From positions 2,461,248-2,525,247 of the forward strand of contig JAMXIF010001119.1 of assembly GCA_028583685.1 (NCBI GenBank): a DNA stretch of 64,000 nt, read 5' to 3'. Made by a program: the position numbers and the translations under genes. The DNA is from Petaurus breviceps papuanus. Lineage: Eukaryota; Chordata; Mammalia; Diprotodontia; Petauridae. Below are positions 51,760-62,484 of this stretch, piece after piece. A model generated the notes under the pieces. The model had not been told where the DNA came from. It did not search any database and saw only the letters and a list, made by a program, of their open reading frames with translations. Position 1 is the stretch's first letter. Each line of letters begins with the position of its first letter.

Positions 51760-52430
51760 TCTCAATGTAGCTGCATTTTGTAACGTTTTACCCTATAGAG
51801 TTCTTGTTTTGATTATAATCATTTGAAGCTTAAAGCTTTGGTGCTCACTTGTAGCAAAGTGTGATGTCCCAGTTTTAAGGGGGAAAAAAAAGAAAGGGGT
51901 AGAAGGCTGTTATTAAATATCTCCAAAGCTTTCTTAGCTACCAAATACATTTTTAAAAACGATACTGAATTAAGCATAAATTGATAAAAAAAAAAAAGCA
52001 CAAGTATTAGAATACTATTAGAATTCACGGGTTTAAATTAAGAAGAAAAGTGTTTGGCAGAAAGAGGTTGAAGTTTTGTTGAACCAATAACATTTGAAAA
52101 ATATTTCAAGAGTTTCAATAAACGCAAAGCAGGACGATGTTTCCACAGCTCAACTGGAAACTTTTCCAGTTTGGAAGCAGTCCTCCTCATGGCAGAGACT
52201 TCCCCGGGATGACATTTAACAATCCCTCAGCCAACATCATCTCTTGTGCTAGAAGGGTAAACATTTGCGCTAGTCTATCTGCTCTAACTGTGCAGCTTCT
52301 CTGTCTGCCAAAGGCCTGAGAGAAGGAAATATCATATCCTGGAAAATGTTCAGCGACAAACATCACATGAGGACATAAGATTGAGGTTGTGGCTACTGTT
52401 TGGGCCAAAAGTTTTGTTTATTTGTTTTGG
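51760..52430. promoter_or_regulatory. Candidate conserved non-coding block
   Basis: It is repeat-free over 670 bases. It includes TTTGATTATAATCATTTGAA, an imperfect palindrome with TAATCATT/ATTATAATC words, GAGTTTCAATAAACGCAAAG, and ATCATCTCTTGTGCTAGAAG. Short frames on both strands lack resemblance to any family. Confidence 0.35.
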
Positions 52431-52524
52431 TGCCCAACTATCTATGTGGCAACAACAAAATGTTTCCATTTGTGGGTCGGCCCATTTCCATACCGAGTTA
52501 TTTTAGCATTGGATGAAAAACAAA

Positions 52525-52735
52525 CATAGAATGATAAATTTAGAGCAGGAATGGGCTTTGGACCATCACTAGTCCTACCTTTTAATTTTACAGATAGGAA
52601 ACTGAGGCCTAAAGAAATTGACGTGTCCAGGGTCACATGGGTGGTAAGGAGCAGAAATTGAATTTGAACCCAGGGCCTTTGACTCTTAAGTGTAGTATTC
52701 TTTCCTCTGCATCATTCTGCCTTTCTTGTGGTATG
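52525..52735 (-). mobile_element. MIR3-like SINE (reverse)
   Basis: TTTTACAGATAGGAAACTGA, GGCCTAAAGAAATTGACGTG and GTCCAGGGTCACATGG. Confidence 0.8.
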
Positions 52736-52939
52736 AGCCCTGAGAAGAATGGAGAAACCAAACAGGAAAAGCCCCCAATTCCATATGTAGTTGCATGTGT
52801 ATGTGTGTACATATATATGTGTGCAAAAAAAGCCTTTGAACTGAATTTCAATTCCATAAATATATATTTTTTTATTTTACCAGCAAAGTTCTTTCTACTA
52901 GCCTCTTTGCTGGAGACTACCATAAATCATATTGCTTTC

Positions 52940-53460
52940 CAGGAAGATGTTCACATAAGCAGTTGATTCTGCAACAATCCTTGTTATGAAACCTTTATTT
53001 TGAGAGTACATTTCAAAACAAGTGCTTCTTAATCTCAGGGACTTTCGTAGGCTTCCCTGGACAAAATGGCGCAGATGTTTCTTGATGGGCTGTAGATTTG
53101 TGTCTTTCAACTCATGAATCATCATGGAGTCACCATTAAAATATTCGTAGGGGGAGGAGGGAGGAAGCAACTTGGGTGGACTCGTGTCAAGCTTTCTAAA
53201 ACAACTCCCTTTAAAATGGATTCCTGTGCCTCATACAAGGTTAATCTATCACACAAGGGCTCATTCCTAGGAGAGCAATTCATTATGTAATTAGATTTTT
53301 TCATTAGTGTCTATTTCTAAAACAAATGTGAATATAATACCAATTAGGAAACACTAATAGAGAAAGATTTGCAATATGATGTCATGGCTCATTCCCATAA
53401 AAGTTTATGTGAATTGTCAAAAAGTTGTGTTCATTGGAATTAAAATAAAACCCCCCAGCA
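52940..53460. promoter_or_regulatory. Candidate conserved non-coding block
   Basis: It is free of repeats, with TTCATTATGTAATTAGATTT, ACCAATTAGGAAACACTAAT, TGCAATATGATGTCATGGCT and TGTGAATTGTCAAAAAGTTG. Homeobox-like TAATTA/CAATTA words and a TGATGTCA-like CRE word cluster at 53270-53400. Confidence 0.4.
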
Positions 53461-53935
53461 TTCTCTAGGTTGAAATGGCCCCTCTGGGATTTTTTCCCAT
53501 TCCTAAAAACCAGGCTTACAATGGGAACCACCTTCCAACCACCTCATTATCCTTCTTTTCAGATCTGCTAGCCCTTCAATGGGAGTAATGGCCCCCAGAA
53601 AAGACACTCAGATCTGTCTTCCAGAGTTGAACCAGCTCAGCAATTCCCAGGAATTGTTTAGCCCCATTTCTTACTCTTCTCTGTAACTATTCACCACAAC
53701 TGCAACATGCTGACAGCAGGCTAGGCATGCTACACCCTAGTGGGGTTCACACTGACTAGGGATGCAGCCAACAGTCACAAGAATGCTTCAGGGTAACAAG
53801 CGACCAAGATGACACATTAATTCCTCCTTGTTTGTTTATTGACATTGAATGGGGGGGAATCAATTTTTTTAGTTGAATCTACAGGTATACAATTTCCATA
53901 TAGGCAAGTTGGACACTAAGCCGTTTCCTATTCAT
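53461..53935. other. Single-copy-looking DNA, no gene seen
   Basis: Moderate GC content, no named repeat. Confidence 0.3.
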
Positions 53936-54100
53936 TTATTGACTCAGGAAGTCCTTAAGAAGTATCTATTATGATGCCAGCCCTGGAAGGAAGTTAGGGA
54001 ACTCAAAGAAGAAGAAGGAATGGATTCTTCTCCCAACTGGGGAGTCAAATCTGACTTACTCATGAAACAATTACAAAAGAATTACAGAAGAAAACAAATA
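53936..54100 (-). mobile_element. L2-like 3' end (reverse), weak
   Basis: TTCATTTATTGACTCAGGAA and AAGAAGTATCTATTATGATG with CCAGCCCTGGAAGG give a diverged L2 start. Confidence 0.45.
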
Positions 54101-54243
54101 CAGAAGAGTCACAGCTAATTAAAAATCCAGGACAAAGGGACAAGAGGTGTCAGAGCAGGCATAAAGGACAAAGTGGGCATCAGTAAGAATATCAGATTCT
54201 GTGTTTTCTTGGGCATTTCTTAAACTGAGCCTGAGATTCCCTA

Positions 54244-54395
54244 GGCCAAGGTTCTTAATCTCTTTTTTATGTCTTCGACCCCTTTCACAATCTGGCAAAG
54301 CTTATGGACTCGTTCTCAGAATATTGTAAATGCATAAAATGATATGCAAAGAATTATAACGGAAAAGCACTATGCCAGGTTAAGAACTCTTGCAC
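54244..54395. mobile_element. hAT-type miniature element, diverged
   Basis: Inverted ends CAAGGTTCTTAATC and GGTTAAGAACTCTTG are visible, with CTTCGACCCCTTTCACAATC inside. The flanking 8-mers agree only partly. It is related to 17072-17315. Confidence 0.65.
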
Positions 54396-54432
54396 TAAGG
54401 GAAGGATCTGGTGATATTATCTGTTAGCATAT

Positions 54433-54980
54433 TGTAGTGTTAATAGAATTTAAGATTTTCCCCACCCATTAATAGGCCCCACTTGGAGCCCATTAAGGGA
54501 AGCTTGCTTAGGGCAGACTTACTTGTAGGAAGCTTTTCTTTCATACTTTTTTGCTAATTTCTAATTAGGCACTGAGTAAGGAGGGTTGTGATGCCTTCTG
54601 GCTCTGAGAAGTGTATATATGCTCTGAGTTAATACTTTGCTTTGGGGGCTCACTTATGAGAAGGATCTTGTGATTCCCTGGTTGAGAGCCTGAGTGGTCA
54701 TATGTTCAGAACTCCCTGACTGCTCAGATGTAAAGGCTGTCTTGATTCAGGGGTATAGGTAAAGTGAATAGTTGATTCTGGCAGACAGAGCCCTGTCTGT
54801 TGGTCTTTATTTCTCTGCTTGTATTTTCTCTGAAGTTCAGGGTGCTGACTTTTCCCCTGAACTAGGGAATGTAATTTTAAAAAGATTGTTGTCCCCTTAA
54901 ACTGCTATTTTTCTTAGTAAGCAGATCTAAGAACCTGTGCTAGCAGCCATCCTGGGTATGCCAGTGTGGTTGCTGATACA
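54433..54980 (+). mobile_element. Solo LTR (subgroup B)
   Basis: It runs TGTAGTGTTAATAG to GTTGCTGATACA with a perfect 5-bp duplication CATAT at 54428-54432 and 54981-54985. Shared blocks include CCACCCATTAATAGG, GGGGCTCACTTATGAGAAGG and GCAGATCTAAGAACCTGTGC. It is a fossil with no internal region. Confidence 0.92.
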
Positions 54981-54985
54981 CATAT

Positions 54986-55479
54986 TCACTCTGCAACTGG
55001 GGGAAGGAAAAGGGATGCTCAGAACAGATAGTCTAGGTCAGAGCTCTAACAAGGGTAGAACAATCAGTGATTTGTCCCAGGGTGCTGAACTCAGAGGGTG
55101 CTTAGAACACTTGTTCCTCCTTGATAGTCATTATATCAGGTTCTGGACCAGAGAGAAAGACAAAGAACTGCCACATATCTGCATGATTTCAACTCTGGGG
55201 GGGGGGGGGGGGGTAAGGGTGGAGCGGGGGTGGGGGTAGGAGTAGTGGACTGTGGGTGTAGGCATGTGCGTGAAGGGTTTGCAAAAGGGGAGAATTTCTG
55301 CTCATTGTCTTTGCTGCATTACCACCAATCCTTCCCCCCAACTTAAAATGTTGATTTGAGGGAAATTGTGCTTCCTGATGCTTGCTCTGAGCAGAGTTTG
55401 TTGTGCCCAGATAGAAATACTGCTAGTTTTGGCTCTGCCTCTGAAAAAAAAAAGAGGTGAGGAGAGAAGGAATGAACAC
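54986..55479. other. Unassigned, with poly-G run at 55197-55213
   Basis: Seventeen G bases and a following G-rich patch. The rest is without a named feature. Confidence 0.4.
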
Positions 55480-55750
55480 CACACTACCATCATCATAATA
55501 CTACCTCCTACTTATGTCATGCTTTGCAGTTGCAAAAACAAAACAAAGCAAAAACCATTTTTATGCATGTCATGTCATTTGCTCCTCCAACCCATCCCAC
55601 CTCCCAGGCAGGTAGCACAAATCTTTTCTGTTGTGCACGAAGGTTACATAACTTGCATGTGGTCACAGAACAAGATGAATCTGAGATTCAGACTGAAGCC
55701 TTCAAAGTCTAAATCCAAGGCTGTTTCTATTATGCCAGTGCCTCTTGACT
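55480..55750 (-). mobile_element. MIR SINE (reverse), diverged
   Basis: CCATCATCATAATACTACCT, ACTTATGTCATGCTTTGCAG, AGGTTACATAACTTGCATGT and GGTCACAGAACAAG. Confidence 0.65.
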
Positions 55751-55879
55751 GGCTTGATGGAGGGGAGGGTTCCAAACTCTAGGATTATTTCATCATCTTT
55801 ATACATGACAGAAAAAGCTGTGCAAAGAGGGGTTAGTCTCCTCCCTGTCCCACTTGCATGTTTGTGCTTTTGTCTAGCT

Positions 55880-56210
55880 TTATTAACTGTTTCTGTGGTC
55901 TCCTATGGCCAAGAGTTCTCCTCACTTCCTATTCTAATTTTACTCATTAATCAAAGTATTGGCCAAATACAACTTCCCCCTAAAGTCTCCATGACTAGTC
56001 TTACACTGATCCCTGCCTTCTCTGACTTCCTGCTTTTTTTACAGTCTGGCAGTTGCTTAATTATACTTTTCCCTGCCTTGTGGGAGCCTTATCTTCCCAT
56101 TTAAACTAAACTCCAGAAGAACAAGTGCCCTGTCTTCTCTTACCTTCTCTACAATCTATAACGTAGGACAAAGCAAATAGTGGGTGTTTGATATGGACTC
56201 ATTGACTAAT
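55880..56210 (+). mobile_element. L2 LINE 3' end
   Basis: AAACTCCAGAAGAACAAGTG, CCCTGTCTTCTCTTACCTTC, GCAAATAGTGGGTGTTTGAT and ATGGACTCATTGACTAATCA. Confidence 0.7.
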
Positions 56211-56604
56211 CACCTTCCCAGAGCCCATCCAATCCCTGAACTGAAATGTCAAATTCCCAGCCACTTGACCTTGTCCACAATAGGATGCAAGCTTTCTGAG
56301 AGGAGAGAATGTTTCATCTTTTCTCTTTGTATCCTCAGAGGGTCTGGTAGTTCTAAGGCTAAGGCAGTGCGTATGAAGAGACAGAATGGAATGGAGATAG
56401 CCCCAGAGGCACGGTCCAGATACCCTGGTGCTCCTTGGGAGTCACAATGGAACCTTTGTGCCTAGCACTACTGCGATACCCGCATGTCTACCTGGAGTAA
56501 GCCCTGAGGGTCCCGTCAGACACCTCCACATTTACTGCAGCACCCATATTCCTGATCGATACTGTCCTTTTTATTCTACATGCCTCCCTGCTATATCAGC
56601 TGTG
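56211..56604. other. Mostly unassigned, with an L2 scrap near 56280-56345
   Basis: The section 56400-56560 is a little richer in CpG than its surroundings. The 93-codon frames here show no family resemblance. Confidence 0.3.
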
Positions 56605-56800
56605 GTAGGAATCAAGGATCACAGATTTAGAGTTTTAGGAGACCTTAGAGACCATGTAGTGCAACCTCTCTGTTTGATGGATAAAGAGACTGAGGTTCAG
56701 AGTAGTTAACTGATTTCATTAGATCACACAGGCATAAAGTTCCCATTTGAATGCAGTCTTCAGACTCCAAACTCAATGCTCATTCTACCCTACCACCTTT
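56605..56800 (-). mobile_element. MIR3-like SINE (reverse)
   Basis: GATCACAGATTTAGAGTTTT, CTTAGAGACCATGTAGTGCA, GATAAAGAGACTGAGGTTCA. Confidence 0.8.
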
Positions 56801-56839
56801 ATCAATTTCAATGTCACTTGCTGTCTCAACCAAAAGCAC

Positions 56840-57032
56840 TTCCTTGAGTTCAAATCCTGCCTCAGATATGAACTGGAACTGTGACTCTGGTCAAATCATT
56901 TAACCTCTATAAGCCTCAGTTTCCTCATGTGTAAAACAGAGATAATAATAGCACCTATTTCTCAGAGTTGTTGTGAAGATCGAAATCATTGTCATAAGTA
57001 AAGTGCTTTGTAAACTTTAAAGTGCTGTGGCA
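56840..57032 (+). mobile_element. MIR SINE (forward)
   Basis: GAGTTCAAATCCTGCCTCAG, CCTCAGTTTCCTCATGTGTA, GATAATAATAGCACCTATTT and GTAAAGTGCTTTGTAAACTT. Confidence 0.9.
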
Positions 57033-57727
57033 GCGCTCTCTATAATTGTTCTTTTTGCTGTTGCTGTCACCATCATTATCACATTTGGGATGGGTCCCTT
57101 GATTCATGGGCCATTGTTCTTACTTCCATGTTATTCTACCTCTCATTTTCTCATCATCCAAAATTCAGGGGCCACAGACTTTCATGTGTTGTCATCATTT
57201 CTTGCTAGGGAGCTGACCTAAAGCTATTCTTGGCATCCCCACCCCTACCCCGCACCATTTCCTTGGGAGTTGTAAAGTGCATTGTAGTCATTCTACTTAG
57301 TGTAACCCCCACCCTAGCACTTTAAAATTCAGGAGCAGGAATTCAGGGAGTAGGAGTTGTTGGATATTTCCAACAAAACCTGAGAATATCAGCTCAAAGT
57401 CTAACCAATGGGCATCCCTTGCCCTCTTCCTACAGGCAGTGATCCTTCAAGGAGAAATTCAACCAGATTAGAAGGACAAGTCCAGGAAACAGACCAGATC
57501 CAGCAACATGTGTGGCCCTGGACCTCCCCTTTGCTCTAGCCTGGCTGATGGTAATTGTCCATCAGCACTCTCCTGGTCCAACAGCAATGGTTGTTTGCAA
57601 AGAAGGTGCAAAAGGATGGCAAAAGGTCCTATCCCAAGCTAACTCATGTCCCTGCCCCCTCTGTGGCCCAGCAGAGCTGACATCCACAGCCCTAAGCCAG
57701 GAATTGAACTCTGGTGTCCCACCTCCT
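57033..57727. other. Single-copy-looking DNA, no gene seen
   Basis: About 700 bases of moderate GC content without a recognised repeat. Confidence 0.3.
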
Positions 57728-57965
57728 AGGGAGCTGAATCTAGAGTCAGGAAGACTCATCTTCCTGAGTTCAAATCTGACCTCAGACACTAGCTGGTGAC
57801 CCTGGGCAAGTCACTTCACCCTGTTTGCCTCAGTTTCCTCATCTGTTAAATGAGCTAGAGAAGGAAATGACAAATTACTCCAGTATCTTTGCCAAAAAAA
57901 ACCCCAAATGGCGTCACTAAGAGTTTGACACAACTGAAAACAACTTGACAACAACAATAACAACA
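57728..57965 (+). mobile_element. MAR1 SINE, head truncated or diverged
   Basis: GAGTCAGGAAGACTCATCTT, CCTGGGCAAGTCACTTCACC, CAGTATCTTTGCCAAAAAAA and CACAACTGAAAACAAC. Confidence 0.92.
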
Positions 57966-57999
57966 AAGAGGAAGGGATGTTGTGGTTATCATATCCCAT

Positions 58000-58130
58000 T
58001 TTTATTATAAGTATTTTGTGTATGTTTTCAATTGTATTTGAATTTGTACGACTTTGTATCCTCAACAACGTTGCCCTGAACTTAGTGGGCACAAAATTAA
58101 TGTTGAATGAATGAATTACACAATAACCAG
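58000..58130 (+). mobile_element. L2-like 3' end
   Basis: GACTTTGTATCCTCAACAAC, GAACTTAGTGGGCACAAAAT and GTTGAATGAATGAATTAC. Confidence 0.65.
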
Positions 58131-58194
58131 CATGGTCCAATTTATGAGATTTTTTTTTAAGACAATTATAGGCAACAAAGGTGAGTCAGGGTAG

Positions 58195-58642
58195 GACCCC
58201 GAGCAAATAAGACCTGAGTTTGAATCCTGCCTCAGACACTAGCTGTGTGACCCTGGGCAAGTCACTTAACTTCTCTGTCTCCATTTCTTCTTCTGTAACA
58301 TGGAGCTAATAATAATAGCGCTTACCTCCCACAATTGTTATGAGGATTAAATAAATGAACACGTGTAAAGCACCTTTAAAACCTTAAAACATTTTATAAA
58401 TGCTGGCTGTTATTATTTATATATGTTTTAAGGTTTTACAAAATGGTTTCCATCTCTTGTCTCCTTTGATGACAACAATGTTGTGAAACTTATATTATTA
58501 GCCTCATTTCACTTATGAGAAATTGAAGTTCAGAAAAGCTAAAAGATTTATCCATGGCCAAACAGGTAATAAGTGTCAGAAATGGGATTTGGATATTTAT
58601 GTCTCCTGACTAGACCACACTCCACCATGCCACATTGCCTCT
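58195..58642. mobile_element. MIR forward and MIR reverse, face to face
   Basis: Forward 58195-58428: TGAATCCTGCCTCAGACACT, TGTGTGACCCTGGGCAAGTC, TTATGAGGATTAAATAAATG. Reverse 58430-58642: GGTTTTACAAAATGGTTTCC, CATTTCACTTATGAGAAATT, CATGCCACATTGCC. Confidence 0.85.
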
Positions 58643-58689
58643 CTAATATCTGATATTAGCAGACATTGTTCAGGTTTCCGGAGTACTTT

Positions 58690-58880
58690 AGACATGTAGA
58701 AAGACAGCAGAAAGAGTATCTGCTTGAAGGTCAGAGGACTTGAGTTCAAATCTTGCTTCTGATGCATACTATCTCTGACCCTGGCTAAGTCAAGGCTCTA
58801 GTTCTCAGTTTCCTCATCTGTAAAATGAGGAAGGATTGGATCAGATGGGTTCTGGGTTATGGTCCTATGACCCTATGACC
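58690..58880 (+). mobile_element. MIR3-like SINE (forward)
   Basis: GAGTTCAAATCTTGCTTCTG, CTCAGTTTCCTCATCTGTAA, GGATCAGATGGGTTCTGGGT and CTATGACCCTATGACC. Confidence 0.82.
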
Positions 58881-60037
58881 AGTAGGAAGGCCAGAGAGAG
58901 ACCAAGCTGTGATTTGTTGCTGAGCTAAAATAGACCAAAAGGTCACAAGCCTTTTGGGGCTTCTCTAACCACCCTAGTCCTTGTAATTTGCATGGAAAAA
59001 GGAGTGTGATGGGAGCAGGGGGAGGAGAAGCATTAAAAGCAGTTTTTCACCATAATTTTAGTCTTTCCTTTTTTTTTTGAAGATGTAAGGCCCAGGGATT
59101 CTTGACTCATTGAGAAAGGCATGATAAAAACTTAGACCTGTTTTTTTTTCACCATATGTCAAGTGAGGTAGAGAACAGTATAGGAGAAAAGAGTTCAAAG
59201 AGCAGAGAAGAGCTCTTCCTGGGTTACCTTCTTGAGCACTCTGACTGAGGGAAAAAACTTTTCTAGCTAATAGGGGAAAATGGAGCCCTGCCCTTCAGGA
59301 TTCAAGCTTATTAACCAAAGCAACCCCCAGGTGAGTGCTGGATAGAAGAGTTATGAATAGCTCTGAAGATAGTACCACCGCTGGATACATAGAAGCTGCT
59401 TCTGCTGCTAACTGTTTGTCTTTCATTCTCTAAGAGTCAGAGAATGAAAGAGTTGACTGAAAAAACTGTATCTCTGACATGAAAGGAGAGGCCTAGCCCT
59501 AATGGATGGAGCAAATGACAGAAATCTAACTAAAAAGAGTTGTGATCTTCCCCTGAGAGAAAGAGGCTTACTAAGCACGACCTCCCATGTGAAGAGCTTC
59601 CAGATAACTAAGAAACCCAGAAGACGGCTATGCTGGAAAGGAGACGGCAATGGTTGGTGGAGAACAGCAAAGATAAAACACCAAGCAGGGACCAACAGAG
59701 AGTCCTGTAATAGCACCACTAGAAGACATGATCAGCTCTACATCATCAAAAGCACGAATACTATTCTTCCACATATCTACAGTTGTAACGTGTGTTCCTT
59801 GCATTTATACCCCTCCATGCAGATGGCACAGCCCCATACATGTCCGTTATGGGTGATAATAAGTGAATTCCACTCTTCCAAATGAGAGTGTGTGCATCTA
59901 CTGCAAAGTGAGGTCCAAGTTCACAGAGAGAACGTTGTTATTTTCTCACTATGATACTTCACTAAATGCTTTTGCTTCGATCTAAATATGGCCTCTGGCT
60001 GACTAATAAAAAAAACACATCACATTAACATGTAAAA
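58881..60037. other. Unassigned, with a perfect 12-bp hairpin
   Basis: CTTTCATTCTCT (59420-59431) and AGAGAATGAAAG (59439-59450) form a perfect inverted pair around a 7-base loop. A 127-codon frame at 59502-59885 has no recognisable domain. The region may hold an unnamed old retroelement. Confidence 0.35.
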
Positions 60038-60280
60038 TAATGATAATAATAGCAATAGCACATCTATAGCCCATCAAGTTTTGCAATGTACTTTACAACA
60101 ACCCTAAGATACAGGTGCTATTATCATCTTCATTTTACAAATGAGAAAATTAAGACAGGCAGAGGTGAGTTGACCAGCTCAGGTTCACACAGCTGGTCAG
60201 TGTATGAGTCTGGATTTAAACTGAGGTCTTCCTTACTCTTTCACTAGCACACAATCCACTGCACCACCCAGCTGCTGCAA
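60038..60280 (-). mobile_element. MIR SINE (reverse)
   Basis: AATGTACTTTACAACAACCC, TATTATCATCTTCATTTTAC, GGTTCACACAGCTGGTCAGT and the reversed head TGCACCACCCAGCTGC. Confidence 0.88.
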
Positions 60281-60609
60281 GTACCTTATCCCTCATGGAC
60301 TAGATTTGGAGATGATTCTAACCCACAATTAACCTAGAACCTAAGGTGACTTTCTGGGGGCTGAGAGGAGATTCAAGTATTAAACATCCAAAACATATGT
60401 TATCGATTGTTATGGGCACCAATCCCAAATGGATAGAATGAATACTCTATTTCCTAACAGCCCTGAAGATGGCAAGTCTTACCATGTAGAATGTAATTAC
60501 TGCCACTTAAAAAAAAAATAACTCCCTTCTGATCAGCTCAAATGATCAGGCCAAAAGATCAAGGAGGAGCCATGGAAATTTAATCAACTGCTAATTGGGG
60601 GAAAACAAT
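60281..60609. other. No feature recognised
   Basis: Ordinary AT-rich DNA with an A run near 60510. Confidence 0.3.
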
Positions 60610-61066
60610 CCTAACTTCCATCACTAGACTTTGGAGAGGCTGAACTCATCAAAGTGATCATTAAGCCTTTGGCCCAAAGCAAGACAATTGGTATGTCGAA
60701 CAAATTCTATGTTGGGAGGACCAAAGGAAACTCCATTGGGTGTGGTGGCCCTGTGGAAGAGAATGCTGGAGAGCGCCACAGTTACTCCAAAAGTTCCTTT
60801 TGATTCTCTAGAGTCTGGAACCGTAACTAAAATGATTCCTTCTCTTACGATGAAATTGGACCTGTTGATAAATGTTGTGGCAGACCACTATTATTCCTGT
60901 CAGAATGCCCAGAAAACCTATCAAGAAGTATGTAATTGGAGTCTGTGAACTAATCTCTATGAGAAATTTTGGTGACCTATCTGACAAAATAGTTTGTGAT
61001 CAAATTATTGAAAAGAACAAATTCCAAGATTAGAAACTGTCTGCAGATCTTAACCCTTAATGAAAG
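60610..61066 (+). mobile_element. Gag-like fossil of an LTR retroelement (tentative)
   Basis: The clearest trace is DLSDKIVCDQIIEK at 60974-61015, which resembles the gag segment of Ty3/gypsy-like elements, where a conserved xxDxxIxDxI(V/I) helix follows the capsid-like region. Upstream text is compatible with the same region. It is clearly broken in several places and old, since a diverged MAR1 sits at its edge. No LTRs or pol region are visible. The family assignment is from memory and weak. Confidence 0.35.
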
Positions 61067-61078
61067 TATTAGAATATT

Positions 61079-61326
61079 GTTGTTGTTGTGTTTCAGACAT
61101 GTCTGACACTTCATGACCCCACGGAACATACTGTCCATGGGGTTTTCTTGGCAAAGATACTGGAATGGTTTGCCATTTATTTCCTTATGAAGAGTATTAA
61201 AGCAAACAGAGGTTAAGTGACTTGCCCAGAGTCACACAGCCAGTAAGTATCTGAGGCTGGATTTGAATTCAGGTCATCCTGACTCTAAGCTCAGTTCTCT
61301 ATCTACTGAGCCAACTACCTGCCTCC
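61079..61326 (-). mobile_element. MAR1 SINE (reverse), with 12-bp duplication
   Basis: GTTGTTGTTGTGTTTCAGAC, GGGGTTTTCTTGGCAAAGAT, TGCCCAGAGTCACACAGCCA and the reversed head. A perfect duplication, TATTAGAATATT, is at 61067-61078 and 61327-61338. Confidence 0.95.
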
Positions 61327-61431
61327 TATTAGAATATTACAAGAGCTTAATAACATCCTCTAATATTCTAAAATATCATCAACAGGAACAGTATGGTAGG
61401 TTCCTATCACAAGGTAGTTTCAAAGAGGTTA

Positions 61432-61990
61432 TTCAGTTCAATTCAACAAACATTTATTAAGCACTTACTTTATGCTAGATTCTGGGGAAACAAAGGCAAA
61501 AATGGACCAATACTTGCTCTTAAAAGCCTAATATTTTACTGGGAGAAACAACATACATACAAACAAATACAAAATAAAGACAAATTAGTTTGTAGGACAC
61601 TGACAGCTGGAATAATTAGGAAAGACCTCTTGAAAGATGTACATGTAATGAGTACATGTAATGAGAGAGCTGATAGTTCCAAGAGGTAGAGCTGATGAAG
61701 GAGATCAGTACAATCATAGAGCGTAATCTGGTTAAAGGCAAAGAGACAAGATGGAAGGCTACATATGGAGAATAGTGATTAAGCCAGTTTGCTTGGAATG
61801 TAGAATTCATGAGGTGAAATATTGTATAATCAGCCTTTAATGCTGAGCAGAAAATTTTTTATTTCCTCCTAGAAGCAATAGGAAGCCACAGGAGTTTCTT
61901 AGGCAAGAACATAACATAGGTGGACCTGTGTTTTAGGAATATCAATTTCCCAGCTATGTGGAAGATGTATTGGAGGCAGGAGAGGCTAAT
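61432..61990 (-). mobile_element. L2 LINE (reverse)
   Basis: TCAACAAACATTTATTAAGC, CTTACTTTATGCTAGATTCT, AATAGGAAGCCACAGGAGTT and GGACCTGTGTTTTAGGAATA are in reverse L2 order, with some loss in between. Confidence 0.8.
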
Positions 61991-62109
61991 GTCTAAGATC
62001 ACAGACAGGATTTTACCTAGGTCCCCTTGTTCTTCCCACTGCATCATGATGCCCTTGCTCTAAAACTAGATGGATATTGAAGGTTCCTTCCATCTCTGAA
62101 ATTCTATGA
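61991..62109 (+). mobile_element. MIR3-like scrap
   Basis: GGTTCCTTCCATCTCTGAAA and TTCTATGAGTCC at the right part. Confidence 0.45.
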
Positions 62110-62480
62110 GTCCATATAAGACCTGTCCCATAGGACCTATGTTATATACAGAGTTCTACTATATTAATCATGAAAATCCTCAAAATGGAGACACAATTAT
62201 AATGAGAAAAGGCAATGCTATTAAAAAGGAAAAGATATGTCACATGAGTTATAAATCATATCATTGATCCTTAAAAACACATTCAAAAATGCCAGAGGTG
62301 ACAGAGGTTCTCGACAATGATGACATTGAAACCATTTTGATCATAAGAGCACACGTTGCCATAGCTATATTTCCGTAGCTAAGTTTCATTTATAATCTCA
62401 ATAGTGTTGAACAAGGAGTATTTAGCAGCATCTAAGATCACATCTTTTTATGGTTTCCTTTTGTAATTACATTTTTTTCA
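62110..62480. promoter_or_regulatory. Candidate conserved non-coding block
   Basis: It is repeat-free, with GTTATAAATCATATCATTGA, ATGATGACATTGAAACCATT and TTGCCATAGCTATATTTCCG. Texture only. Confidence 0.3.
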
Positions 62481-62484
62481 TTTA

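Noticed and set aside
59502-59885. 127-codon frame as a possible gene
   Set aside because: It has no recognisable domain, no splice or promoter context, and lies in a region that may be an old repeat. I kept it only as unassigned.
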